From Planctomycetota bacterium (GTDB lineage: Bacteria; Planctomycetota; Phycisphaerae; UBA1845): a stretch of DNA of 64,000 bases. The position numbers and the translations under genes are program-made. Below are positions 26,312 through 35,049 of the stretch, one piece after another. The notes under the pieces were generated by a model. It was given only the letters and a program-made list of their open reading frames with translations, did not search any database and was not told the DNA's origin. The stretch spans positions 1 through 64,000 of the forward strand of contig JAUWWQ010000020.1 in NCBI GenBank assembly GCA_030616775.1. Reading direction: 5' to 3'. Positions within the stretch are counted from its first letter, which is position 1; every line of letters starts with the position of its first letter.

Positions 26312-27057
26312 CGAACGACAACGGTGCGCCCAACGGTTGGGACAACTGCACGGTGATCGACCGCCGCGATCTGGCGGAAGATCTGGCCGTGTTTCGTGTG
26401 AAGCCCGATGGCGATCTGTTTGACTTTCGCGCCGGGCAGTACACGGTCATCGGCCTGCGTGCGTCCGCGCCGCGCTTAGAATCCTCCGACCACCCTTACT
26501 ACAAGGCCCGCACTCATGTGGTGCGTTTGCGCGCCGGAGACGGGATGGGAACCGGCTTCGTCGTCAGCGAGTCCGGGCAGATTGTAACCAACCCACACGT
26601 CGTCGGAAACGATGACGCACCTTCCGTGGAGACGTATGAGGGAGAGACGTTCGCCGCAAAAACCTTGCGAAGGAGCAGCGAGGCGGACTTGGCGCTCGTG
26701 CAGGTTGATCCGCCGTCAGGCGAGTGGGTGCCGATGCGGGTTGAGCTTGTCGCCCTGCCAGAGGTGGGAAGCGATGTGTACGTCATCGGCCATCCCGTCG
26801 GGTTGGGCTGGACGATCACTCGCGGAATCGTCTCCGCAGTACGGAGGGCGGGAGAAGTCGCGCCGACGCAGATAATTCAGACCGATGCGGCCATCTCTCC
26901 CGGCAACTCCGGCGGGCCGCTGCTGGATCGGCACGGCCACCTCGTCGACGTGGTCGTCTCCAAGCTCGCCGGTCCGGGGATTGAGAGTGTGGGCTTCGCG
27001 ATCCCGATGTCCGAAACCGCAGCCTTTATGGCCCAGGGTGAGCGCGCCGGTTCCTAA
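26308..27057 (+). CDS. Chimera: ferredoxin-NADP reductase N-terminus joined to an S1C-type serine protease
   Basis: 249 residues. Residues about 10-55 (NCTVIDRRDLAEDLAVFRVK, FDFRAGQYTVIGL) look like the start of a ferredoxin-NADP reductase FAD domain. The protein then turns, near LESSDHPYYKA, into a complete trypsin-like domain of the DegP/HtrA type: GMGTGFVVSESGQIVTNPHV (His), SEADLALVQVD (Asp), SPGNSGGPLL (Ser). No signal peptide and no PDZ domain. The ATG overlaps the arsS stop with GGAGGA upstream. A deletion that fused two genes in frame is likely; whether the product is stable or active is open. Confidence 0.75.
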   Translation: MTNDNGAPNGWDNCTVIDRRDLAEDLAVFRVKPDGDLFDFRAGQYTVIGLRASAPRLESSDHPYYKARTHVVRLRAGDGMGTGFVVSESGQIVTNPHVVGNDDAPSVETYEGETFAAKTLRRSSEADLALVQVDPPSGEWVPMRVELVALPEVGSDVYVIGHPVGLGWTITRGIVSAVRRAGEVAPTQIIQTDAAISPGNSGGPLLDRHGHLVDVVVSKLAGPGIESVGFAIPMSETAAFMAQGERAGS

Positions 27058-27068
27058 TCTAAGGCAAA

Positions 27069-28778
27069 ATGAGGAGCGTGTTTCAAATGATTGTGGCCAA
27101 CACGACCACCGCCAATGCGTCGGCCGATCCTTCGCCGAAGACAGGAAACATGATGTCCATTACTTCGCACATAGAGCGTCGAGCAGGGCTCATCAAAGGA
27201 GTCTCTATCGCCTTGATTATCGTCTCGCTCCTGGTGCTGATTCGGGCACTGCCGGTGGATCGAGCGATTGACCTGGTCAAGTCGAAAGCGGACGGCCTGG
27301 GATTCTGGGGACCGCTCGCCCTCGGAGCTGCTTATGTTGTTGCGGCCCTGGCGTTCTTTCCCGGTTCGGCGCTGACGCTCACCGCAGGGGCAGTGTTCGG
27401 CTTGGCCTGGGGAACGGTGACGGTGTCGCTTGCCTCCACAACTGCCGCCGCGATGGCATTCCTGATCGCCCGGCACCTCGCGCGCGACAAGGTCGCCCGA
27501 CAGGCCCAAAGGTTCCCGAAATTCGAGGCCATCGACCGGGCCATCGGCGACGGTGGATGGAAGATCATCGCGATGTTGCGATTGTCACCGGCCGTGCCGT
27601 TCAGCCTGGGCAACTATCTCTTCGGCCTCACCGCCATCCGATTCTGGCCCTACGTCCTGGCGAGCTGGCTGTTCATGCTGCCGGGCACATTCATGTACGT
27701 GTACCTGGGGCACATCGGAACGGAAGGCCTGCGGTCCGCGGCGGGTGCTCAACGCGGAAAGACGCCCGGCGAATGGGCACTGCTGGCCGTCGGGCTGATG
27801 GCAACCATCGCAGTGACCGTCTATGTCACGCGTCTGGCCCGCAAAACGCTCCGCCAGAACACCCGAATTCAAGAGGAAACCGCTTCGGAAGGGACGATGA
27901 ATGAGTCAACCGAACAGATGGTCGTCGGTTCGGCCGGCCGGACGAGGGGGACGATCGTGCTCGCGCTCGTGGCGGTCGCGATGCTTGGGATCGCCTCCCG
28001 CGCACACCAGCGGCGCGATGCGCTCCGAAACCTGTTCGGGCCCGCTCCGGTCACGCCGCAAGAGGCGTATCAGCGGCAATCCGATGGCCCGACGTTCGAC
28101 CACTCCGCATTCGACGCCTTGCTTCGCAAACACGTCGACGGCGACGGATGGGTCGACTACGAAGGTTTGCGCAGCGAAGCCGCGTCTTTGGATACCTATA
28201 TCGCTTCACTTGAGAACGCGCCCTTCGCTGATCTCGGTCGCGACGAGAAACTGTCGCTCCTCATCAACGCCTACAACGCTTTCACGCTCCGGTTGATCCT
28301 CGATCACTACCTCGTCAAGTCCATCAAGGACATCCCCCGCGCGAAACGCTGGCGCCACACGCGATGGCGCATCGGAAGTGTGACGCTCAGCCTGGACCAG
28401 ATCGAGCACGAACAGATCCGGCCGAAATTCGCCGAGCCGCGCATCCACTTCGCCCTGGTGTGTGCCGCGATCGGCTGTCCGAAGCTGCGCAACGAAGCCT
28501 ATCACGCGGAACTGATCGACGAGCAACTGGAGGATCAGACGCGCTACGTGCATTCGCATGATCAGTGGTTTCGTTATCAGCCGGGCGCTAAGGAAGTTTA
28601 TCTGACGAGACTCTACGACTGGTACGGCGCGGATTTCGAGCAGGTCGCGGGCTCCGTACTCGCGTTCGTCGCTCGTTATTCCGCGCCGCTGAAGGCAGCC
28701 TTGGACGAGGGTAAAAAACCGCGAGTCAAATGGCTCGATTACGATTGGACGCTGAATGATGCAAGAAACAAGCGTTGA
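27069..28778 (+). CDS. TVP38/TMEM64 membrane domain fused to DUF547
   Basis: 569 residues. The first part (about 40-275) is a multi-spanning TVP38/TMEM64 (SNARE-associated/DedA-like) domain with FFPGSALTLTAGAVFGLAWG and GNYLFGLT. A second membrane segment near residue 300 (TIVLALVAVAMLGIA) leads to a DUF547 domain (about 330-560) with LLINAYNAFTLRLIL, HFALVCAAIGCPKL and LYDWYGADF. The two parts are probably separate genes in related clusters; an internal ATG at 27898 would allow DUF547 alone. Starts at 27069 and 27087 are both possible. The role is unknown; the context is arsenosugar synthesis. Confidence 0.82.
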   Translation: MRSVFQMIVANTTTANASADPSPKTGNMMSITSHIERRAGLIKGVSIALIIVSLLVLIRALPVDRAIDLVKSKADGLGFWGPLALGAAYVVAALAFFPGSALTLTAGAVFGLAWGTVTVSLASTTAAAMAFLIARHLARDKVARQAQRFPKFEAIDRAIGDGGWKIIAMLRLSPAVPFSLGNYLFGLTAIRFWPYVLASWLFMLPGTFMYVYLGHIGTEGLRSAAGAQRGKTPGEWALLAVGLMATIAVTVYVTRLARKTLRQNTRIQEETASEGTMNESTEQMVVGSAGRTRGTIVLALVAVAMLGIASRAHQRRDALRNLFGPAPVTPQEAYQRQSDGPTFDHSAFDALLRKHVDGDGWVDYEGLRSEAASLDTYIASLENAPFADLGRDEKLSLLINAYNAFTLRLILDHYLVKSIKDIPRAKRWRHTRWRIGSVTLSLDQIEHEQIRPKFAEPRIHFALVCAAIGCPKLRNEAYHAELIDEQLEDQTRYVHSHDQWFRYQPGAKEVYLTRLYDWYGADFEQVAGSVLAFVARYSAPLKAALDEGKKPRVKWLDYDWTLNDARNKR

Positions 28779-30363
28779 CATCCCGCGAGCTGAGACGGGA
28801 CCGAAGGTGGCCCGGGTGCCAGGCGATGCGGACGCGGCAATGGATTCGGTCGTAGCCGGGTTACCGCAGGCCCAACCGCTCGACGAACACAACCGGCGCC
28901 TGATCGCCAACGTGCACCCGACGGATTGGGTCAACCCGCAGCCCGCAGGCCGCTACAACATGGTGGTAATCGGCGCCGGGGTGGCCGGGCTTGTGACCGC
29001 TGCGGGTACGGCCGGGTTCGGCGCCAAGGTGGCGCTCATTGAACGCCACCTCATGGGCGGCGACTGCCTCAATGCCGGGTGCGTGCCGTCGAAGGCCTTG
29101 ATCCGCTGCGCCCGCGCCTTCGCAGATGTCCGCGACGCCGGCGAATACGGCGTCAGTGTGCCGGATGGTGCGGCCATTGACTTCCCCGCGGTGATGAAGC
29201 GCATGCGAAAGCTCCGCGCCGGTATCAGTCCGCGTGACTCGGCCAGACGTTTTAGCAAACTTGGGATCGACGTGTTCATCGGCGACGCGCGGTTCACGGG
29301 TGGCGATACCGTCGAGGTCGATGGTAAGACGCTTCGATTCGCCAGGGCGTGCATCGCAACGGGCGCACGGGCGGCCGCCCTCCCGATACCGGGCCTTGCG
29401 GGGACGGGCTATCTTACCAACGAGACCGTCTTCTCGTTGACGGAGCTGCCCGCACGCCTGGCCGTAATCGGAGCCGGTCCGATCGGCTGCGAGATGGCAC
29501 AGACATTCGCGCGCTTCGGCTCTTCCGTCACCTTGCTCGAAGTCGGGCCGAACGTTTTGGGTCGCGAGGATCCCGATGCGGCGGAGCGGATCCAAGCCGC
29601 GCTGCTGCGAGACAGGGTCGACGTGCGTTGCGGCGTGCAGATCGAGTCGGTACGGAAGGACGGTGCCGAGCGTGTTATCAAGCTCGGCGACAAGAAGGAG
29701 GTTCGGGCTGAACAGATCCTGCTCGGTGTTGGCCGCGCACCCAATGTGGAAGGACTCGGCCTGGAGGCGGCTGGCGTTGCATTTGACACGAAGTCGGGAG
29801 TACAGGTCGACGAGCGTTTGCGAACATCGAACAGGCGCATCTACGCTGCCGGCGATGTCTGCTCCGTATACAAGTTCACGCATGTGGCGGATTTCATGGC
29901 CCGCATCGTGATACAGAACGCGCTGTTCTTCGGCCGGAGCAAGGCAAGCGCCTTGACGATTCCCTGGTGCACCTACACGGATCCGGAGATCGCCCACGTC
30001 GGGATGTACGAACGCGACGCGAAGCAACGTGACATCGAAGTGCAGACGATTACGATGGAGCTGTCCGATGTGGACAGAGCCGTGCTGGACGGTGAAGCTG
30101 AGGGATTGCTGAAGGTCCACCTGAAAAAAGGCACGGACCGGATCCTCGGAGCGACGCTCGTTGCCCGACACGCGGGCGAAATGATTAACGAGATCACGCT
30201 GGCCATGGTCGCCGGCAAGGGGTTGGGAACCATCGCAAGGACGATTCATCCCTACCCAACGCAAGCGGAAGTCATCCGTAAGGCCGGTGACGCCTACAAT
30301 CGAACCCGGCTGACGCCGTTCGTTCGCCGACTGTTCAACCTGATCTTGAAGTCCCGACGGTAA
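28756..30363 (+). CDS. Mercuric reductase-like FAD-dependent disulfide reductase
   Basis: A 535-residue pyridine-nucleotide disulfide oxidoreductase. FAD site VVIGAGVAGLV (70-80), redox pair GGDCLNAGCVPSK (Cys104, Cys109), second dinucleotide site VIGAGPIGCEMA, and C-terminal HPYPTQAEV with the catalytic His. It resembles the MerA-like branch, but lacks the N-terminal heavy-metal domain and the C-terminal vicinal cysteines of true MerA, so mercury is unlikely as substrate. It overlaps the preceding gene by 23 bases. In arsenic clusters such enzymes may reduce a small thiol or arsenic species; this is inference. Confidence 0.87.
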   Translation: MMQETSVDIPRAETGPKVARVPGDADAAMDSVVAGLPQAQPLDEHNRRLIANVHPTDWVNPQPAGRYNMVVIGAGVAGLVTAAGTAGFGAKVALIERHLMGGDCLNAGCVPSKALIRCARAFADVRDAGEYGVSVPDGAAIDFPAVMKRMRKLRAGISPRDSARRFSKLGIDVFIGDARFTGGDTVEVDGKTLRFARACIATGARAAALPIPGLAGTGYLTNETVFSLTELPARLAVIGAGPIGCEMAQTFARFGSSVTLLEVGPNVLGREDPDAAERIQAALLRDRVDVRCGVQIESVRKDGAERVIKLGDKKEVRAEQILLGVGRAPNVEGLGLEAAGVAFDTKSGVQVDERLRTSNRRIYAAGDVCSVYKFTHVADFMARIVIQNALFFGRSKASALTIPWCTYTDPEIAHVGMYERDAKQRDIEVQTITMELSDVDRAVLDGEAEGLLKVHLKKGTDRILGATLVARHAGEMINEITLAMVAGKGLGTIARTIHPYPTQAEVIRKAGDAYNRTRLTPFVRRLFNLILKSRR

Positions 30364-30369
30364 GATAAG

Positions 30370-30750
30370 ATGGGCCGGCGTGGTCGCAACACATTGAGGC
30401 GGGCCAGGGACTGGTTCCATGCGGCGATGGAGCCGGCGGTCGTACGGCGGGTGTCGTGGTATGCCGTGGTTGTCGGCGCCATCCTGGTCTTCATCAACCA
30501 TGGTGACGCCCTGTCCAACAGAAACGTCGATCGGGGCAGACTAAATAGCTCCACACAAGAGGGAAAGTGAACTGGGAATGCTACGTCCTACAGGTGCTGG
30601 GATAAACGCAGATTACCCATTTTACGCTTTGCGAGGAGCTATTTAGTCAGGATGGGCTTGACAGTGGTGGTGCCCTACATCGTGCCCACGCTTTCGAGCG
30701 TTGGGGCGACACGGCGGGAGGTCGCCAAACGGCACAGGAACAAGCGCTGA
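30370..30750 (+). pseudogene. NrtS-like small membrane transporter gene, broken by an insertion
   Basis: The first part encodes EPAVVRRVSWYAVVVGAILV, then FINHGDAL and NRNVDRGR; the last part encodes MGLTVVVPYIVPTLSSVGA and ends at a TGA (30748). These are the two transmembrane halves of NrtS-type nitrate/nitrite transporters (R-R-x-L, INHGDA, VPY-x-V-S motifs). A 108-bp element plus a 3-bp duplication separates them. Removing 111 bases restores one frame of 89 codons. The insertion brings an in-frame stop at 30568, so the product is truncated after the first helix. Confidence 0.75.
30540..30647. mobile_element. MITE-like insertion, 108 bp
   Basis: The ends are a perfect 13-bp terminal inverted repeat: ACTAAATAGCTCC (30540-30552) and GGAGCTATTTAGT (30635-30647). 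Both sides carry the direct repeat CAG (30537-30539 and 30648-30650), as expected for a 3-bp target duplication. The inner 20 bases also show weak inverted similarity. There is no room for a transposase, so it would be mobilised in trans. It interrupts the NrtS-like gene exactly between its two halves. Confidence 0.82.
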
Positions 30751-30762
30751 GGGAGCTTTCCC

Positions 30763-32238
30763 ATGGATCGACCTTTGTCTTACCAAAGCGAACATCTTAT
30801 CGTCTTTGCGCGCTTTCCAATGCCTGGCGCAGCCAAGACGCGCCTCGTCCCCGCCGTCGGCGCCGAGCGGGCGGCCGATATCTCACGTGAATTGACCGAG
30901 CAAACGCTCAGGAAGTTGGGCGTTCTGAGTGACTTGCGACTCTGCTCACTCGAAGTTCGGGTGACCGGCGCCGATGTGCCGGCCTTTCGCGAGACGTTTG
31001 GCAAGCAGCACAGATATGTGCTTCAGGGCGACGGAAATCTCGGACACCGAATGAGTGACGCGGCAAGTGAGGCATTCGCCAACGGGGCCCGGAGCGTGGT
31101 CATCATCGGAACCGACTGCCCGGAACGCGAGCCAGAACACGTCATTGAGGCACTCGCCCGCTTGGAAGAGAACGACATCGTTGTCGGACCGGCTCCCGAT
31201 GGCGGCTACTATCTGCTCGGGCTACGTCGGCCAATTCCCGAGTTGTTCAACGACATCGAATGGGGCAGCCCAAACGTTCTCGAACAAACATGCGAAATAG
31301 CCGCTCATGCCGACGCTTCAACGAACTTCTTGCAGGTGCTGTCGGATGTTGATCGCCCCGACGACCTGCTGACCTGGGAGCAGGGCAAGACGCGGGATTC
31401 TCAGCAACGGCCGCGGGTTTCGGTCATCATTCCCGCGCTCAACGAGGAGGCGACGATTGCCGCTGCGATCCAGTCCGCGTCCCAGAGCGCGATCGAGGTT
31501 ATCGTTGTGGATGGCGGAAGCACCGATAGAACTACGGCGCTTGCGGCCGAGGCTGGTGCGAAAGTTATCCGCGCAAAGCGTGGCCGCGCGCGCCAGATGA
31601 ACGCCGGCGCCGCCGCTGCCAATGGCGACGTTTTGCTGTTCCTTCACGCCGACACGATTCTGCCGGAGGGTTTTGACGAGGCCGTCCTTCATACTCTCGA
31701 GCAGCCGAGCGTATGTGTCTGCGCCTTTCGGCTGTCGATCGAGGCCGAAGCGTGGTCCTTTCGCCTCATCGAGAAGCTGGTGGACTTTCGATCCCGTGTC
31801 CTCCAGATGCCCTACGGCGATCAGGCTCTCTCGATCCGGGCGTGCACTTTTCGCGAAACTGGGGGGTTCCCCGATGTGCCAATCATGGAGGATTACGCTC
31901 TGGTCCGGGACTTGCGGCGCGCGGGGCGAATTGCGGTTACACCGTTGACTGTGATCACGTCGGCACGACGCTGGCTCCTCCGTGGTGTATGGCGTACCAC
32001 CCTAACCAACCGGGCGTGTATCGTAGCTTACCGGATCGGCGTCTCCCCGACGCGGATCGCGCGATGGCGAGACGACTCCGGTGCCCCACGGCTCCGGTCG
32101 ACGGCCGACGACACGGCGATGAGCGAGTCCCTGCACCGCCTGGGCGACGCCAGGAAAGTGCGGAGTCCGCGACTCGATGTCCCTCACGTTTCGAACGGCC
32201 AACAAGCGCGAGACGTGCCGTGTCGCGTTGACACATAG
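30763..32238 (+). CDS. Fused arsenosugar glycosyltransferases (TIGR04282 + TIGR04283 types)
   Basis: 491 residues with two nucleotide-sugar domains. Residues 1-205 are the TIGR04282 type (LIVFARFPMPGAAKTRLVPA, VVIIGTDCPEREPEHV, GPAPDGGYYLLGL). Residues 215-430 are a GT2 fold of the TIGR04283 type (VSVIIPALNEEATIAAAIQS, VIVVDGGSTDRT, VLLFLHADT, MPYGDQALSIRA). Both are usually separate neighbours in arsenosugar clusters and are thought to add the sugar or build its aglycone. The C-terminal 60 residues look unstructured. A stretch GGGAG lies before the ATG at 30763. Confidence 0.9.
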   Translation: MDRPLSYQSEHLIVFARFPMPGAAKTRLVPAVGAERAADISRELTEQTLRKLGVLSDLRLCSLEVRVTGADVPAFRETFGKQHRYVLQGDGNLGHRMSDAASEAFANGARSVVIIGTDCPEREPEHVIEALARLEENDIVVGPAPDGGYYLLGLRRPIPELFNDIEWGSPNVLEQTCEIAAHADASTNFLQVLSDVDRPDDLLTWEQGKTRDSQQRPRVSVIIPALNEEATIAAAIQSASQSAIEVIVVDGGSTDRTTALAAEAGAKVIRAKRGRARQMNAGAAAANGDVLLFLHADTILPEGFDEAVLHTLEQPSVCVCAFRLSIEAEAWSFRLIEKLVDFRSRVLQMPYGDQALSIRACTFRETGGFPDVPIMEDYALVRDLRRAGRIAVTPLTVITSARRWLLRGVWRTTLTNRACIVAYRIGVSPTRIARWRDDSGAPRLRSTADDTAMSESLHRLGDARKVRSPRLDVPHVSNGQQARDVPCRVDT

Positions 32239-32288
32239 GACAATCTGCCGGGAATTCGGCACGAGCATCGTTACGTCGAATACGATCC

Positions 32289-32941
32289 ATGACACAAAGA
32301 CGAGACGAGAATCACGATAATGGGCAAGGGACAATGCCGGCGGATATGGTGTTTGTACCAGCGGACAGCTACATCGTCGGGACCGATCAACCGAATATCA
32401 AGAACCCAAAGCGCAAATGCACGGTCCCTGCATTCTTTATCGATCGTTATCCCGTGACCAACGGCCGATGGCGAGAGTTTCGGCCTGATCATCGTTACCC
32501 GAAGGAACTCGAGACTCACCCGGTGACCAACATTCACTTCATCGATGCGGTGCTCTATGCGCGGTGGAGAGGCAAGCGCCTTCTTACCGAAGTCGAGTGG
32601 GAAGCTGCCGCCCGCGGGCAGATGGCTCGATCTACCCGTGGGGCCAAGCACCAGATCCCAAACGCCTCCACAGCGCCGAGCACAAGTTGAAGATTACCAC
32701 GTCGGTCACACAATTCCCAATGGGCGCGTCGGTTTTTGGAGTGCAAGACCTGATGGGCAACACCCAAGAGTGGGTCGATGAGTGGGAACCCCAAGCGGCC
32801 AGGCAGCCTTCCATGCGTGTAACCAAAGGCGGCGGGCGGGGCTTTCCTGCTCAGGGGCTCCAGTGCTGGCTGCGGCAGTTCACTGCGCCGCTGACAAGAA
32901 ACGCCAACATCGGGTTTCGCTGCGTGAAGGATGTGTCGTGA
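32289..32941 (+). pseudogene. Formylglycine-generating enzyme family protein, frameshifted
   Basis: The first frame gives MPADMVFVPADSYIVGTD, ...FFIDRYPVTNGRW and LTEVEWEAAARG. At about 32620 the frame changes, and the second frame continues DGSIYPWGQA, GVQDLMGNTQEWVDEW and NIGFRC up to 32941. Together these cover the FGE-sulfatase / SUMF1 domain, a fold used by sulfatase activators and by EgtB-like non-heme iron enzymes. One missing base (after CGCGGGC) explains the break. It may be a true pseudogene or a sequencing error. It lies at the end of the arsenic cluster on the same strand. Confidence 0.78.
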
Positions 32942-33650
32942 GTTGCTGCTGCGCCCACATCGTCCGATGCTGACCGATTCTTCCGTACGGCGGTCGAGGG
33001 CATCGAATAAGACATGACACCAGCCTCTTGACGAGCGGGCGAGAAACGAGTGTGATACGGATGGTCCGAGCTACAGCTCCTTGGCTATCCTCGGTCGCTG
33101 AGTCGAGCGTAGTTGAGTAACGGTCAGACGCCAGGAAAGGGCGCGCAGTGCAAGGTCCCGTATGCTGAAACGATGATGTCGTTTGAACCATATTCCGTTA
33201 GGACTACTTCCGTTCGTACGTTTCAAAGATGCCCGTTGACATCAGTTCATACAGCAATCGTACGCAAGTTTTGAGGCGTCCATGGCTTGGCGGAGATTTG
33301 GCGTCGAGATGGCACCGAGTTGGCACCCTCTGTAGGGCCCGAAAAACGCAGAAAAAAGCCCCCTGGCGTACTCTCCAGAGGGCTTTCTGCGACCGAGCGA
33401 CGAATCGACACGCAGGCGCTCATTTCCGTACCGCTGTCGCAAATCATCGTTTTTTGACAGCGTGTTTGATCATGCTACATCGAGGAGCCTGGCGATCTCA
33501 GCGCTCGGCCATGCGAAGATGGGAAGAGTTCTAACTTTGTCCACCCAACCCGAGTACTTATCTGACAATATGTTACGATGATTCCGAGGTGGGCGCAAAC
33601 GCTCCAAAACGCCTCTCCAGTGGAACTCCAGTGGAACTCGGGCGGAAATC
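32942..33650. other. Intergenic region with integrase terminator
   Basis: No recognisable gene. A minus-strand terminator lies at 33351-33384. A 61-codon minus-strand ORF (33470-33655) starts in the GTGATG that overlaps the integrase stop, but I find no family for it; it contains a short direct repeat (GTTCCACTGGA twice). I found no tRNA that could serve as an attachment site. Confidence 0.4.
33351..33384 (-). terminator. Rho-independent terminator downstream of the integrase
   Basis: In the minus-strand RNA, AGCCCUCUGG pairs with CCAGGGGGCU (10 bp with one G-U) around an 8-base loop and is followed by six U. It lies about 270 bases after the integrase stop, in its direction. Confidence 0.75.
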
Positions 33651-33651
33651 A

Positions 33652-34911
33652 TCACGTGCCTACCAATCGTTTGTCACCCGGGCCCAGTAGCCGGTCCATC
33701 GTCTGAGCCACGGCTCTTTCGTTCGCGTCCGTCACCCGGTTGTAGAATTCCATCGTCACCGACACGTCCGAGTGCCCGAGTAGCTTGGCCAACGCCCGGG
33801 ATGGCGTGCCGGCGTTTGCGTGGTTCTGCCCGAAGCTCTTGCGGAACGCGGTCAAGGTGAACAGAGCCGTCAGGTCCACCCCTGCCTTGCGAAGGTATGC
33901 CTTGGTGTCGCGGAGGAGGTTGTTCATCATGTCCCGGTTCAGCCAGGGCCGATGATCCTTGCGACCACCCCAGGATTCACCGTCCCGGCACAGCCGCCAG
34001 TATCGTTGGACGGTAGCGAACCGCTCGGGACTGAGCACCACGAAGCCGCCCGACTTGAAGGCCTGCTGGCACGCTGCGGTCAGGTCCGCTATTCCGGCCT
34101 CGGGGATCGGCACGCTCCGTTCCTTCGTGTCCGCTGATTGACCGTCCGCCTTGACCACGAATGGGGGGACGCTGTTCGTCACAGCTAGATTGGCGACGTA
34201 GACGCGACGAGATTCAAGGTCTACCCGATCCAACGTGAGGTTGTAGACCTCACCCGGCCGGAGCCCGCAGCCGTACATGAGCCAGTAAGCCGCCCGCCGC
34301 TTAACGTTCGGGACCGCGGCCAGCAACCGATCGAATTCGCCCGGCGTGAGGTGATGCCAGGCTCTCGACTTGGGCTTGGCCCGCAGCGGTGAGCTACCAC
34401 TCGACCGGACCGGAAGGAATGGGTTGCGGACAATGTACCGCCACTCGACGGCAGCGTTGAAGATCGCCCGACAGTACTTCAGATGCTGCTTCCTCGCGTT
34501 GCCTGACAGAGATCCTGGACGATCGTCTCGGCGCTTCCGTGCCGCCATAAACGTCTCGGCATGCCGCTGCTCAATCAGCCTCACGGGGCGGCTGTTCCCG
34601 AAGTGTTCCCGTAGCTGGCTGACTGTGTTGCGATAGCACGCCTGTGACGAATGGCTGAGTCCAGAGACCCTTGCGTCCCAGAACTCATCAAGCAACCGCC
34701 CGAGGGTCACGTCGGCAGGCATATCCCGCGGCCCGCCTCGGTCGAACTGCGTCTGCTTGTCCGTCTGAAACTCGCGGGCCTCACGGTTGTACCGGAAGCA
34801 CTTCGTGTACTTGCGCTGTTTGCCGGTCTCATCGTCCGGTTGCCCGAACCAATAGACCACCCAGGGCAACTTCCGTTTGGGCTCGTGGCTGAGCCCGACC
34901 TTCGTTTTCAT
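33652..34911 (-). CDS. Tyrosine recombinase / phage-type integrase
   Basis: A 419-residue integrase. An N-terminal core-binding domain (LLDEFWDARVSGLSHSSQACY to AETFMAA) precedes the catalytic domain. The first Arg is in YGCGLRPGEVYNL, the second in FRKSF, and LGHSDVSVTMEFYNRV gives the His and the nucleophilic Tyr. The usual H-x-x-R box reads T-A-F-R, so its His is replaced; this variation is common in integrase-like proteins and may not abolish activity. No excisionase or phage genes accompany it, so it may be the last part of an old element. Confidence 0.88.
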   Translation of the reverse strand: MKTKVGLSHEPKRKLPWVVYWFGQPDDETGKQRKYTKCFRYNREAREFQTDKQTQFDRGGPRDMPADVTLGRLLDEFWDARVSGLSHSSQACYRNTVSQLREHFGNSRPVRLIEQRHAETFMAARKRRDDRPGSLSGNARKQHLKYCRAIFNAAVEWRYIVRNPFLPVRSSGSSPLRAKPKSRAWHHLTPGEFDRLLAAVPNVKRRAAYWLMYGCGLRPGEVYNLTLDRVDLESRRVYVANLAVTNSVPPFVVKADGQSADTKERSVPIPEAGIADLTAACQQAFKSGGFVVLSPERFATVQRYWRLCRDGESWGGRKDHRPWLNRDMMNNLLRDTKAYLRKAGVDLTALFTLTAFRKSFGQNHANAGTPSRALAKLLGHSDVSVTMEFYNRVTDANERAVAQTMDRLLGPGDKRLVGT

Positions 34912-35049
34912 GGCCGTTGACTCCTGCGCATAGCGGATGGCGGCGGCAGGCCGGACAAAGTCTTGGCAGTTCTGTCGAGCAGTCTGTGCGAGGCTAGCCA
35001 GGTCCGAAAATGATCCCGCACTTGAATTATATAACGAGGAGGAGGGGCG

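Noticed and set aside
28756-30363. Assignment as mercuric reductase MerA
   Set aside because: The heavy-metal N-terminal domain and the C-terminal cysteine pair needed for mercury transfer are missing, and no mer genes are present.
28861-30501. Long minus-strand ORF (546 codons)
   Set aside because: It lies opposite the mercuric-reductase-like gene, whose motifs are unmistakable. The minus product has no family features and follows from the codon bias of GC-rich DNA.
33470-33655. Small minus-strand ORF coupled to the integrase stop
   Set aside because: The overlap GTGATG is suggestive, but the product has no family features and contains an internal direct repeat; support is too weak for a gene.
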